A stretch of DNA of 40,742 bases, from NCBI GenBank assembly GCA_964593045.1, contig CAZQJQ010000008.1, positions 1 to 40,742 on the forward strand, in the 5' to 3' direction. The notes beneath the pieces were generated by a model. That model ran no database searches and was not told where the DNA came from. It was given only the letters and a program-made list of their open reading frames with translations. Made by a program: the position numbers and the translations under genes. Below are positions 17,067-25,549 of the stretch, piece by piece; the first letter of the stretch is position 1; every line of letters begins with the position of its first letter. This DNA comes from JAOAHC01 sp964593045 (lineage in GTDB: Bacteria > Bacillota > Clostridia > TANB77 > CAG-465).

Positions 17067-17912
17067 TTATTTCTTATTTTCTTCTTCATTTTCATTCTTA
17101 TTGCTTTTTATATTATCAATTTTATCTACATCTACAACTTCAAATCTTTCATCTTCTTCACTTTTTCCAAGTCTAACTCTTACTTTAAGATTTAAAATAT
17201 CAATTCCTACTACTTTAGCTTCTTTTCCTTCTAATTTGACTATATCTCCAACTTTAGGTAATTTTTTTAAATTTTCTTTATATATTTCTTCTTCATATTT
17301 TAAACAGCATTTAAGTCTTCCACACGCTCCAGACAGTTTAGACATATTTATTTGTAATCCCTGCTCCTTTGCCATTTTAATTGTTACTGATTCAAAGTCT
17401 TGTAAAAATGTTCTACAACATACTTCTTTTCCACACATTCCTAAATTTGGATAAGCTTTTACTTCATCTCTTGGTCCAATTTGTCTTAATTCTATTCTCA
17501 CTTTATATTCTGTTGCAAGCTTTTTAACTAATTCTCTGAAATCGACTCTATCCTCTGATACAAAATAAAAGGTAAGCTTTGACCCATCAAACGTATATTC
17601 AGCAATTAACAATTTCATATTAAGTTTCATTTCTTTTGCTAACTTTTTACAATATTCTAATGCTTCTTTTGCTTTCTTTTCATTTTCTTTTTGTATTTGT
17701 AGATCATTTCTTGTCGCTGGTTTTATTATATCTTGAACAGTAACCTCACTTGGAACTTCTTCTTTTTTTAATATTTTTACTACCCTACCTATTTCTTCTC
17801 CTCTTTCTGTATTTGCTATTATCATATCACCTATTCTAAAGCCAAATTTAAGAGGATTAAAATACTGTAGTTTACCTGTTTTTTTAAATCTGACCGCTAG
17901 TATTCCTTCCAT
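17067..17912 (-). CDS. ricT: PSP1-domain protein RicT (YaaT)
   Basis: RicT is part of the RicAFT (Y-) complex that in B. subtilis carries iron-sulfur clusters and promotes mRNA maturation by RNase Y. It also affects sporulation, competence and biofilm. The PSP1 core shows GFRIGDMIIANTERGEEIG near the N-terminus and the cysteine-rich signature MCGKEVCCRTFLQDF with GACGRLKCCLKYEEE (about 158-210). The tail is Glu/Asn/Lys-rich. It lies next to holB, as in B. subtilis (holB-yaaT), which supports the name. Confidence 0.93.
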   Translation of the reverse strand: MEGILAVRFKKTGKLQYFNPLKFGFRIGDMIIANTERGEEIGRVVKILKKEEVPSEVTVQDIIKPATRNDLQIQKENEKKAKEALEYCKKLAKEMKLNMKLLIAEYTFDGSKLTFYFVSEDRVDFRELVKKLATEYKVRIELRQIGPRDEVKAYPNLGMCGKEVCCRTFLQDFESVTIKMAKEQGLQINMSKLSGACGRLKCCLKYEEEIYKENLKKLPKVGDIVKLEGKEAKVVGIDILNLKVRVRLGKSEEDERFEVVDVDKIDNIKSNKNENEEENKK

Positions 17913-17935
17913 AAATTTCTCCTAACTATTTATCA

Positions 17936-18778
17936 CTAAATATTATTAATTATATTTATTATCATACTATTTATTACTATATCATAATTTCCATTATATT
18001 TCAATCTATTAATTGCTTTCTCTATATATTTTATTGCAAAAAGTTTATTGTTTATATAGAATAAAGTACTTAAGTAATTCATATACTTAGTGTTACTAAG
18101 TTCTATATTTTTTAGTTCTAAAGATACTTCTATATAATCTTTATTTACTATATTATTATATATTCTTTCTACTTTTTCAAAATTTTCTTTTTCATTGTTT
18201 TCTATTATATCTATTGCCAAACCTAAAGAACCATCTATATATTCTAATAATTCATTACCAATTTTCTTGTCATATTTCATTTTTATATAACTAGTTATTT
18301 CTTCTTTTTTTATTCCACTAAAACTTAGCTTATTTATCCTAGATAATACTGTAGGCAAAAACGCAGATAGCGAATTAGATATTAGAATTATAACGACATA
18401 ATGAGGTGGTTCTTCCAATGTTTTAAGTAATGCATTTTGTGCTGATATATTCAAATTTTGTGCGTCATCTATTATATATATTTTCTTTTTTGATACTGCA
18501 GGTGCTATATATACATCATCTATTAAGCCTTTCCTTATTTGCTCTACTGATATATCTTTTTTATCTTCTTTTTTTGATATATATTTATAATCTGGTGAAC
18601 TTTCTAAAGTATTTACACCTAATATTTGTTTTGCAAATTCTTTTGCTACTGTACACTTGCCTATCTTTTCTTTTCCCTCAAATAAATATGAATGTGATAT
18701 ATTATTACTATTTATAACAGAAATTAAATGTTTTTTTACTTCTTCATGCCCTATAACATTATCAAACACATATATCAC
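17936..18778 (-). CDS. holB: DNA polymerase III delta' subunit
   Basis: The delta' subunit is the rigid stator of the clamp loader that places the beta sliding clamp on DNA. The 280 residues contain SYLFEGKEKIGKCTVAKEFA (a Walker-A-like loop), KIYIIDDAQNLNISAQNALLKTLEEPP (about 98-124) and the sensor-1 region LPTVLSRINKLSF. The usual CxxC-type zinc cluster between Walker A and B is not visible (AKQILGVNTLESSPDYKYI). The C-terminal half is divergent and Asn/Ile-rich. It sits between lepB and ricT with short spacings. Confidence 0.92.
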   Translation of the reverse strand: MIYVFDNVIGHEEVKKHLISVINSNNISHSYLFEGKEKIGKCTVAKEFAKQILGVNTLESSPDYKYISKKEDKKDISVEQIRKGLIDDVYIAPAVSKKKIYIIDDAQNLNISAQNALLKTLEEPPHYVVIILISNSLSAFLPTVLSRINKLSFSGIKKEEITSYIKMKYDKKIGNELLEYIDGSLGLAIDIIENNEKENFEKVERIYNNIVNKDYIEVSLELKNIELSNTKYMNYLSTLFYINNKLFAIKYIEKAINRLKYNGNYDIVINSMIINIINNI

Positions 18779-18788
18779 CTACTTACTA

Positions 18789-19436
18789 TTAAAGATTACC
18801 CCATTTAGTTATTGGCCATACCCTTGTTATAACATAACCATCAACTTTATCTATTGGTATACATCCGAAATACCTTGAATCCTTACTTTCTAGTCTATTA
18901 TCTCCCATTACATATATAGTATTTTCTGGAACTATTAAATTAATATATTTTCCATTTTGACTTGTTGTTCCATCTTTTGTATATGTTTCTTCTAGTTTTT
19001 CACCATTTCTATATACATATCCATCATCTTTTATTTCTATATGATCACCAGAAAGTCCAATAACTCTTTTTATATAACTTATTTTACCTATTCCAACAAA
19101 GCTATATAAAAATTTACTTATTCCTTTATGCTCTGTATACGTAGCAGTAGCTTCCTCTCCTTCTAACACCCTATTTGGCTCCATTACATACTCATATGGT
19201 CCTATAGGTGCTTCCAATGTAACTATATCTCCATACTTTAACTCTTGTTTAAATATAGTTGGCCTTTTTATTAGAAGTCTATCTCCTTCTACTGTAGTTG
19301 GTTTCATTGAAACTTGTTTTACTCCTGATACTGTACCAAAAAAATAATTAATTATTAAATACAGAACAAATGCTATTAAAAAGCATAGTGCCCATTCTAA
19401 AATTTCAGATACTATTTTATTTTTTATTTTAAACAT
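18789..19436 (-). CDS. lepB: Signal peptidase I
   Basis: It removes signal peptides from exported proteins at the outer face of the membrane. One N-terminal transmembrane helix (about 13-33) precedes the catalytic box KQVSMKPT with Ser43. The general base lysine is in SYIKRVIGLSGD (Lys123), and the C-terminal box MGDNRLESKDSRYFG is at about 177-191. This is the Gram-positive single-anchor type at a typical 215 aa. It lies between metG and holB in the same unit. Confidence 0.96.
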   Translation of the reverse strand: MFKIKNKIVSEILEWALCFLIAFVLYLIINYFFGTVSGVKQVSMKPTTVEGDRLLIKRPTIFKQELKYGDIVTLEAPIGPYEYVMEPNRVLEGEEATATYTEHKGISKFLYSFVGIGKISYIKRVIGLSGDHIEIKDDGYVYRNGEKLEETYTKDGTTSQNGKYINLIVPENTIYVMGDNRLESKDSRYFGCIPIDKVDGYVITRVWPITKWGNL

Positions 19437-19459
19437 ATATTTCTCCCATTTTCTTTATT

Positions 19460-21451
19460 TTAATGTATATTAGTGCCGTTTGCTATATCTCCATCTATTA
19501 CTAATAATTTAACTATATCGTTATCCCCAGCTGCAAGTAACATTCCATTAGATTCTATTCCTCTTAATTTGGCAGGTTTTAAATTAGCAACTACCACAAC
19601 TTTCTTGTTAAGTAATTCTTCTTCGTTATAATATGGAACAATTCCTGATACTATTGTTCTTTTTTCTGTACCTAAATCAATAGTTAATTTATATAATTTA
19701 TCTGAATTTTCCACACGTTCCACTTCAATTATTTGCGCTACTTTTAAATTAACTTTCATAAAATCATCTATTGTAATTATCTCTTTTTTTCCTTCTTCCA
19801 ACTTTTTTTCTTCCTTTCTTTGACTCTTTTCTTCTTTTTCTATTTGATTTCTTTTTTTATTATCTTGATCTTCTTTTTCATTTTCTTTAAGTATTTGTTT
19901 TTCATCTATTCTTGGAAATATGTTTTCAGTTTTTTTACATATTGTATTGTTTGGTATTTTCCCAAAATCACTAATACTTTCTAAACTTGTTAGCTCCTCA
20001 TCTTCTTGTGATATGCCAAGTTGAATAAATATCTTATTTGGTACTTCAAACATATACGGTTTTAACATAACTGTAATTATCCTTATTGTTTCTGCTAACG
20101 TATATATTACTTTATTTAATCTTTTTTTCTTAGTTTCATCTTTTGCAAGAACCCAAGGCTCATTTAAATCGATATATTTATTTGCATGACTAACAAGTTG
20201 CATTAATTTATCTAGTGCAATATCTGGTCTTGACATTTCCATATATTCTATGTATTCATTTTCTGTTTGCTCAACTAAAGATATTAGAGCATTATCTGTT
20301 TTATCATTTATTAATTGATTAAAAGCATTTTGATCAAGAATTCCATTATTATATTTTTCTGACATTGTTATAGTCCTGCTTACTAAATTGCCTAAATCAT
20401 TTGCTAAATCTGAATTTATTTTTTTTATATATCTTTCTTCTGAAAAATTTCCATCTTGACCAAGTCTTACTTCTTTTAGTAGGTAATATCTTAGTGCATC
20501 TGCTGATGAATATTTCATATATTCTCTTGGATCTTTATAATTGCCAAAAGATTTTGATATTTTTGAACCATTTACTACTAACCAACCATGTCCAAAAATC
20601 TTCTTTGGTAGAGGCAAATCAAGTGCCATTAAAAGTGCTGGCCAAATTATTGCATGAAAGCGTACTATTTCTTTTCCTACCATATGTATATCTGCAGGCC
20701 AAAATTTTTTAAATAATGTATCATCTTCTGATAAATATCCAAGCGCTGATATATAATTTGAAAGTGCATCTATCCAAACATATGCAATGTGTTTCGGATC
20801 AAATGTAAGCGGAATACCCCATGAAAATGTTGTTCTAGACACACATAAATCTGTAAGCCCATTATTTAAAAAACTAGCTAACATTTCATTTCTTCTTGTC
20901 TCTGGTTCTAAAAATTCTGGATTTTCTTCATATAGTTTTTTTATTCTTTCTTCATATTTTGAGAGTCTGAAAAAATATCCCTCTTCTTTTACTAGTTCTA
21001 CTTCTCTTCCGCAATCTGGACACTTACCATCAATAAGTTGTGATTCAGTAAAAAATGTTTCACATGGTGTACAATATTTTCCTTCATATTCGCTTTTATA
21101 TATATCTCCTTGTTTATGTAACTTTTCATATATTTTTTGTATACATGCTTCATGATCTTTATCTGTTGTACGGATAAATCTATCATAAGTTATTCCTAAT
21201 TCTTTCCATAATTCCTTTGAATCTTCTACAATTTTATCAACATATTGTTTAGGTGTTACGTTTATTTCTTCTGCTTTTCTTTCTATTTTTTGTCCATGCT
21301 CATCTGTTCCAGTTAAAAAAAAGACTTCTTTTTTAGCTAGCCTATTATATCTTGCTATTACATCACATACTACTGTACAATAGCAATGACCAACATGTAG
21401 TTTTGCACTTGGGTAATATATTGGTGTTGTTATATAGAATTTGTCACTCAT
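19460..21451 (-). CDS. metG: Methionyl-tRNA synthetase with C-terminal tRNA-binding domain
   Basis: It charges initiator and elongator tRNA-Met. The 663 residues show HVGH (19-22), a zinc knuckle with Cys127, Cys130, Cys144 and Cys147, the KMSKS loop KISKS (297-301) and the anticodon-binding helical domain. A highly charged linker follows (about 505-555, Lys/Glu-rich). The EMAPII-like tRNA-binding domain (about 558-663) carries FMKVNLKVAQIIEVERVENS and SGIVPYY. This is the dimeric form seen in Bacillus. The gene starts 15 bases after acpS. Confidence 0.97.
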   Translation of the reverse strand: MSDKFYITTPIYYPSAKLHVGHCYCTVVCDVIARYNRLAKKEVFFLTGTDEHGQKIERKAEEINVTPKQYVDKIVEDSKELWKELGITYDRFIRTTDKDHEACIQKIYEKLHKQGDIYKSEYEGKYCTPCETFFTESQLIDGKCPDCGREVELVKEEGYFFRLSKYEERIKKLYEENPEFLEPETRRNEMLASFLNNGLTDLCVSRTTFSWGIPLTFDPKHIAYVWIDALSNYISALGYLSEDDTLFKKFWPADIHMVGKEIVRFHAIIWPALLMALDLPLPKKIFGHGWLVVNGSKISKSFGNYKDPREYMKYSSADALRYYLLKEVRLGQDGNFSEERYIKKINSDLANDLGNLVSRTITMSEKYNNGILDQNAFNQLINDKTDNALISLVEQTENEYIEYMEMSRPDIALDKLMQLVSHANKYIDLNEPWVLAKDETKKKRLNKVIYTLAETIRIITVMLKPYMFEVPNKIFIQLGISQEDEELTSLESISDFGKIPNNTICKKTENIFPRIDEKQILKENEKEDQDNKKRNQIEKEEKSQRKEEKKLEEGKKEIITIDDFMKVNLKVAQIIEVERVENSDKLYKLTIDLGTEKRTIVSGIVPYYNEEELLNKKVVVVANLKPAKLRGIESNGMLLAAGDNDIVKLLVIDGDIANGTNIH

Positions 21452-21466
21452 ATTTTCACTTCCTTA

Positions 21467-21859
21467 TTATATTTTAAATATAGCTGTAGCAATAGCTGTT
21501 TGTTTTATATGTGATATACTTATATCTATCTTCATATTTGGATACATATGTATTATTTTTTCATTCAATACATTTACATATGGTCTTCCGTTTTTTTTAC
21601 TATCATTTAATATTTCAAAATCTTTAAAACTAAATTCTACTTCTACACTATTTAACTTATCCGACATTGCTTTATATATTGCCTCTTTAGCAGCAAATCT
21701 CCCAGCATATCTTTGATACATTATTTCTTTATTTTTAGTATTTGATATCTCTTCTATTTCTTTCTTTGTATATATTTTTTTTAAAAAAGCAGAGCTTGAA
21801 CTTATGCTATGCTTTATTCTTTCTACTTCTATAATATCTGTACCACAAAAAATTTCCAT
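21467..21859 (-). CDS. acpS: Holo-[acyl-carrier-protein] synthase
   Basis: AcpS transfers 4'-phosphopantetheine from CoA to the serine of acyl carrier protein. The 130 residues carry GTDIIEVERI (with the metal-binding Asp near residue 8), RYAGRFAAKEAIYKAM with the catalytic Glu, and the C-terminal ISISHIKQTAIATAI. Length is typical of the trimeric AcpS group. It is the first gene of the long minus-strand run leading to valS. A TTGACT/TATAAT pair at 21930-21956 could serve as promoter, but its 15-bp spacing is short. Confidence 0.95.
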   Translation of the reverse strand: MEIFCGTDIIEVERIKHSISSSSAFLKKIYTKKEIEEISNTKNKEIMYQRYAGRFAAKEAIYKAMSDKLNSVEVEFSFKDFEILNDSKKNGRPYVNVLNEKIIHMYPNMKIDISISHIKQTAIATAIFKI

Positions 21860-21983
21860 AACACTCCTCTAATACACATATATTCAGAATATACAAAGAA
21901 TATATATGCCTTTATTGCATATATATAATATTATACTTTTTTTGCTGTAAAGTCAATGTTTTTATTAAATTTAATTAAAAGTA

Positions 21984-22012
21984 TTGATTTTTAAGCTAAT
22001 TAATGCTATAAT
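21984..22012 (+). promoter_or_regulatory. Sigma-A promoter of tRNA-Pro
   Basis: TTGATT (21984-21989), a 17-bp spacer and TATAAT (22007-22012) lie 15 bases before the tRNA 5' end. Confidence 0.82.
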
Positions 22013-22027
22013 ATTTTGCGTAGCAAT

Positions 22028-22103
22028 CGGGGTGTAGCGCAATTGGTAGCGCACGTGGTTTGGGACCATGGGGTTGCAGGTTCAAGTCCTGTCACTCCGA
22101 CCA
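22028..22103 (+). tRNA. tRNA-Pro (anticodon UGG)
   Basis: The 76 bases form a complete cloverleaf. The acceptor stem pairs CGGGGTG with CACTCCG. The anticodon stem CGTGG/CCATG encloses loop TTTGGGA, giving anticodon UGG. The T-arm contains GGTTCAAGTCC and CCA is encoded. Its 3' end is the integration site of the mobile element that follows, so the last bases are shared with the left element junction. Confidence 0.96.
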
Positions 22104-22104
22104 T
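22092..22104 (+). repeat. attL: tRNA-Pro 3' end
   Basis: TCACTCCGACCAT at the tRNA 3' end matches TCACCTCGACCAT at 32603-32615 at 11 of 13 positions, with CGACCAT identical. The crossover most likely falls in or beside CGACCAT. Confidence 0.7.
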
Positions 22105-22250
22105 TTTTTTGCAATTTTTGCAAAAAGTCGAGAGAATTTATTAAAATTCAAAAACATTCAAATATGCTATTTTCTAAGAAAATTAGGAAATAGCATATTT
22201 TTTATATTCTTGAAAAATTCTAAAAAATGCTGAAAAATTTGAATATTTTA

Positions 22251-22355
22251 TTCCGCAAAAAATTCCGCAACTTAATTTTTTATAATTTTGCGGAACAAAA
22301 AAATTCCGCAAAGTTAGTTTTCCTTGATATATCAACAAGAATCCTTATTCCGCAA
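22251..22355. repeat. Cluster of five TTCCGCAA repeats (left end)
   Basis: TTCCGCAA occurs at 22251, 22263, 22304 and 22348 on the plus strand and at 22288-22295 on the minus strand, just before repA. The same motif recurs at the right end (32521 and 32534). Candidates are integrase or excisionase arm-binding sites, or iterons of the RepA_N protein. Confidence 0.75.
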
Positions 22356-22383
22356 AATTTTTAAAGAAAGGAAAACTATTGTT

Positions 22384-22950
22384 ATGGATTTTATACCTTA
22401 TAAAGTAAATGAGGTTTTAGAAAATGTCTTTTATCAAATTCCAAAAGAATTATTTACAAACCCAGCTTACAATAATCTAGATTCTAATAGTATTTTACTA
22501 TATGGATTATTGCTAGATAGATTATCTGTATCTATGAAAAATAAATGGATTGATAAAGAAGGAAATATATATCTTATTTACTCAAGAAAAGAAGCACAAA
22601 AGATGTTAAAGCTTTCTGATAAACCTGTATCGAAAGCATTTAAAAAGCTTGAAGAAGCAAAACTTATATATGAAATAAGAAGTGGATTTAAAAAGCACAA
22701 TATTATATATGTTGGAAAAATAGTTCACCAAAGTGTTGAAAAAACTATGAGTCGTATAATGTCCGATTCAAGAAACGGAGAAAATACGATTCATGAATCG
22801 GAGAATGTACGACGTAGTAATAATAAATATAATAAAAATAATTATAGTAAAAAGAGTTTTAATGAAAAAAGTGGATGGAATTATGAGCAAAGAACATACA
22901 CAGCAGAAGAACTTGAATCTTTATACTGTAATTTAGCGAAAGGAGATTAA
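22384..22950 (+). CDS. RepA_N-type replication initiator protein
   Basis: The 188-residue product (from the ATG at 22384, after AGAAAGGAAAA) shows FYQIPKELFTNPAYNNLDSNSILLYGLLLDRLSVS. It then has YLIYSRKEAQKMLKLSDKPVSKAFKKLEEAKLI, the winged-helix N-terminal domain of RepA_N plasmid and element initiators. The remainder is a short, Asn/Ser/Lys-rich tail that ends with YTAEELESLYCNL. In mobilizable elements such proteins may drive replication of the excised circle. The repeats just upstream would suit iterons. The protein is shorter than full plasmid RepA_N proteins, so it may act only as a regulator. Confidence 0.78.
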   Translation: MDFIPYKVNEVLENVFYQIPKELFTNPAYNNLDSNSILLYGLLLDRLSVSMKNKWIDKEGNIYLIYSRKEAQKMLKLSDKPVSKAFKKLEEAKLIYEIRSGFKKHNIIYVGKIVHQSVEKTMSRIMSDSRNGENTIHESENVRRSNNKYNKNNYSKKSFNEKSGWNYEQRTYTAEELESLYCNLAKGD

Positions 22951-22955
22951 AATTT

Positions 22956-23315
22956 GTGAGGAATAATATAACTTATTACAAAGAAGGAGATTATTTAATA
23001 CCTGATTTAACAATTGAAAATGATAATAAAAACTATCATATTGGAAAGTATGGACATTTAAGACTTAAATATCTTAAAGAACACAAAAGAGGATTTTATA
23101 CTGAATTAATAATGGTTGGACAACTTGCAAATCATTTATCAGATGTTGATGAAGTTGCTACTAAAATGGTTTCAGCTACTGTAAAAAAATTAGCAGAGCA
23201 AGAAGGAATAAATGAAGAATTAAAAGCAACAAATCAACTTGAATGGGTACAAGCTATGAATAATATAAAAAATAGAGCTGAAGAAATTATGTTTAAAGAA
23301 TTAATATATGTATAG
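22956..23315 (+). CDS. TnpV family transposon-encoded protein
   Basis: The 119 residues match my memory of the TnpV family: YYKEGDYLIPDL near the start, IGKYGHLRLKYLKEHKRGFYTEL, then VKKLAEQEGINEELKA and WVQAMNNIKNRAEEIMFKELIY. The family is found on many Clostridia mobile elements; its function is not known. The start is a GTG at 22956, nine bases after AGGAGA. It lies 5 bases after the RepA_N gene and is probably co-expressed. Confidence 0.85.
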   Translation: MRNNITYYKEGDYLIPDLTIENDNKNYHIGKYGHLRLKYLKEHKRGFYTELIMVGQLANHLSDVDEVATKMVSATVKKLAEQEGINEELKATNQLEWVQAMNNIKNRAEEIMFKELIYV

Positions 23316-23327
23316 GAGATTTTGAGT

Positions 23328-23609
23328 ATGAATAATTTAAGAGAAGTTAAAGATGATTTATTAAGGGAATGGATCACTTATAGAGAAGAAACTATATTGG
23401 CTATTTCTACTGATAAAGATAATAAACATGTTATACAATATGATGATATATCTGAAAGAATTTTAAAGAATGTTCCAAGTCAAAATCAGAAATATGTAAA
23501 ACAACAACTTGAATTACTTGATAAGAATTACATGGATTATTTTGATTATTGGTGCGAGAAATATTATAGAAATGGTTTTGCAGATAGTATTGAGTTATTA
23601 AAAATATAA
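23328..23609 (+). CDS. Small hypothetical protein of the element, 93 aa
   Basis: The product is acidic and helical (NLREVKDDLLREWITYREETILAI; later WCEKYYRNGFADSIELLKI). I recognise no family. The ATG at 23328 is chosen because AGGAGAT lies eight bases upstream, overlapping the tnpV stop; a TTG two codons earlier is less likely. Position between TnpV and oriT suggests an accessory role in element replication or mobilization, but nothing in the sequence proves it. Confidence 0.65.
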   Translation: MNNLREVKDDLLREWITYREETILAISTDKDNKHVIQYDDISERILKNVPSQNQKYVKQQLELLDKNYMDYFDYWCEKYYRNGFADSIELLKI

Positions 23610-23630
23610 CAACGCAGATTTTGCTTAAAA

Positions 23631-23777
23631 GGTAGTTATATTAGATTTATATATAAAAAGAATATAACTACCTAATTCACTTCATTAACTAGGTTTATTT
23701 TCCAATATAAGATGAAGTGAATTAGAAAAAGCAGAACTGCTTTTTCTATGTAGAGGAAAAATTTATTTTTCCTCTAC
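23631..23777. repeat. Chain of hairpins between replication module and oriT
   Basis: Four successive perfect inverted repeats occur: 23631-23642 with 23661-23672 (12 bp), 23672-23685 with 23712-23725 (14 bp), 23726-23734 with 23737-23745 (9 bp, ending in Ts) and 23750-23761 with 23766-23777 (12 bp). The third looks like an intrinsic terminator. The others could be a single-strand origin, a relaxosome site or further terminators. No reading frame is present. Confidence 0.65.
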
Positions 23778-23866
23778 ATGCAAAAAATTGTGATAGCAAA
23801 TTTTTGCTAAAACATAAATTGAGTGATACACGAAATTTGTGTTTTGGGGTTGTAGGGTATCCCTGC

Positions 23867-23915
23867 CACACTAACACTTTTTACCAATAGGTTATAAAAG
23901 TGTTGTAGTGTGTTA
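23867..23915 (+). other. oriT: Origin of transfer (oriT) with MobV-type nic site
   Basis: An inverted repeat with arms CACACTAACACTTTT (23867-23881) and AAAAGTGTTGTAGTGTG (23896-23912, two bases bulged) ends in TAGTGTG followed by TTA. This is the nic sequence I recall for plasmid pMV158, cleaved by MobM as TAGTGTG/TTA, and it predicts a nick between 23912 and 23913. The site lies 110 bases upstream of the MobV relaxase, the usual arrangement. Confidence 0.85.
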
Positions 23916-24024
23916 CAATACTTCGAAGAAATTGCTAAGTCCACCCCATTGCAATACTAGTATTTGCTCTTACAAGAAGGCTAACGCTTCCTAAAAAGAT
24001 ACATCGAAGGAGGTGCATATAAAG

Positions 24025-25206
24025 ATGAGTTATGCTATTATAAGAAATGTGAAATATAAAAGAGATAATCTAAAAGGAATATATAGGCACAATGAAAGAA
24101 GAAATTATAATTATTCTAACAAAAATATTGATAAAGAAAAAACAATTTTAAATTATTCCTTAAAAGAACCTATGTATAGCTATGAAAAAGAATTTGACAG
24201 GTTAAAAAAAGAATATAACTTAAAAGGACAGATAAAAAGCGTTAGCAATATTGCTTGTGAATATATAATAACATCTGATAAAAATTTCTTTGATAGAATA
24301 GGCGAAGAAGAAACAAAAAGATATTTTAAAACAGCATATAAGTTTGTATCTGAATATAAAAACTTAAGTGAAAAATATATAATGTCTGCAAAGGTGCATA
24401 TGGACGAAGAAAGTCCACATATGCATCTTGTTTTTTTACCTATTGTTCATACAAAAGATAAAAAAGGAAATGATATTGATAAACTTGCTTGTAGCGAGTT
24501 TTGGAAAGAAAAAGATAGTTACAGGAGATTACAGAATGCTTTTTATGAATATATGGTATCACATAATTTTGAATTAGAAAGAGGTTTACCAAAAGAAGAC
24601 ACTAATAGAAAGCATGTAGATTTAGCTGAATATAAAGAATTAACTAACTTTGAAAACACTAAAAAGCTAGTTGAGAGTATTACTTACGATATTCCTGAAG
24701 AGACTGATATAAAAGATTTAAAAAAATTTATGTTTAATAAAAATGAAAAAATTTTAAATGATGTTATAAAACCTAAAGAAGAAATGATAAAAGAATTAGC
24801 TATTGAAAATAAATCACTAAAAAAGGAGCTTTCAAAACAATCTAAAATTGTAAATGAAGCTACTAAATATCAAAAAGAACGTGATTGTATAATTGCTGAT
24901 AATAGAGCTTTGCATAATAAAGTAGACAATTTAGAAAATGAATATAAGAAAAAATCCACTACTCTTGAATGGGAATATGAAAATAAATATAACAAATTAG
25001 AAAAGGAAAATAATAGGCTTCACAAAATAATTGATAGATTCTATACTACCATTGAAAAATTTATTGAATGGATTTGTAATAAATTTAATTTTGGCGAGTC
25101 AAAAGAACTTATTCGAGATTTTGAAAGAGAAACTAATACTTATATAGATCCAGTCAAACAAATTGCAAAGGAAGAAAAAGCAAAAGAATGGGATAGAGAA
25201 CTTTAA
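24025..25206 (+). CDS. mobV: MobV-family relaxase (Mob/Pre)
   Basis: The relaxase nicks oriT and pilots single-stranded DNA into a recipient. From the ATG at 24025 (AAGGAGG ten bases upstream) the product has 393 residues. The N-terminal motif YRHNERR places His22, matching the catalytic His22 reported for pMV158 MobM. The metal motif HMDEESPHMH is at 125-134. The C-terminal half is a long coiled coil (about 235-330) followed by a Glu/Lys-rich end. The agreement of His22 supports this start over the GTG at 24013. oriT lies directly upstream. Confidence 0.95.
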   Translation: MSYAIIRNVKYKRDNLKGIYRHNERRNYNYSNKNIDKEKTILNYSLKEPMYSYEKEFDRLKKEYNLKGQIKSVSNIACEYIITSDKNFFDRIGEEETKRYFKTAYKFVSEYKNLSEKYIMSAKVHMDEESPHMHLVFLPIVHTKDKKGNDIDKLACSEFWKEKDSYRRLQNAFYEYMVSHNFELERGLPKEDTNRKHVDLAEYKELTNFENTKKLVESITYDIPEETDIKDLKKFMFNKNEKILNDVIKPKEEMIKELAIENKSLKKELSKQSKIVNEATKYQKERDCIIADNRALHNKVDNLENEYKKKSTTLEWEYENKYNKLEKENNRLHKIIDRFYTTIEKFIEWICNKFNFGESKELIRDFERETNTYIDPVKQIAKEEKAKEWDREL

Positions 25207-25216
25207 ACTCTATCCC
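25190..25216 (+). terminator. Terminator of the relaxase gene
   Basis: Arms GGGATAGAG (25190-25198) and CTCTATCCC (25208-25216) enclose the relaxase stop codon and are followed by ATTTTAGTTTT. It separates the plus-strand mobility genes from the convergent cargo. Confidence 0.75.
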
Positions 25217-25245
25217 ATTTTAGTTTTATAATATTCATTTCGATT

Positions 25246-25539
25246 TTAATACCTTTTAAATATTTTCTTTATTTTATTCAAAAATTTTATAAAAAAATTC
25301 TCTCTATATTGAATTAAAGAAACATTATCAATATTATTTTTTTCATCTGTATTTTCAATTGTTTTTTTTCTATTTTTAAATAAATCATCATAATTAAATT
25401 CGGTAATTTGAGTAGTATTTTCTATTTTAGAATCTGTATTTTCATTATTATAGTTTCTATATTTTTTAAATAAATTATAAATTTTCTTTGAAATTTCATA
25501 ATTTTCATCTGAAATCTTTTTTTCTTTTTCTGTAACCAT
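25246..25539 (-). CDS. Hypothetical cargo protein, 97 aa
   Basis: This small, very Lys/Asn-rich protein has a helical N-terminus (EKEKKISDENYEISKKIYNLF), a poorly ordered middle and a basic amphipathic C-terminal helix (FFIKFLNKIKKIFKRY) that could touch membranes or nucleic acid. No family is recognised. It follows the 702-codon gene by 10 bases, so the two form an operon and may act together. Confidence 0.6.
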   Translation of the reverse strand: MVTEKEKKISDENYEISKKIYNLFKKYRNYNNENTDSKIENTTQITEFNYDDLFKNRKKTIENTDEKNNIDNVSLIQYRENFFIKFLNKIKKIFKRY

Positions 25540-25549
25540 ATATATTCTC

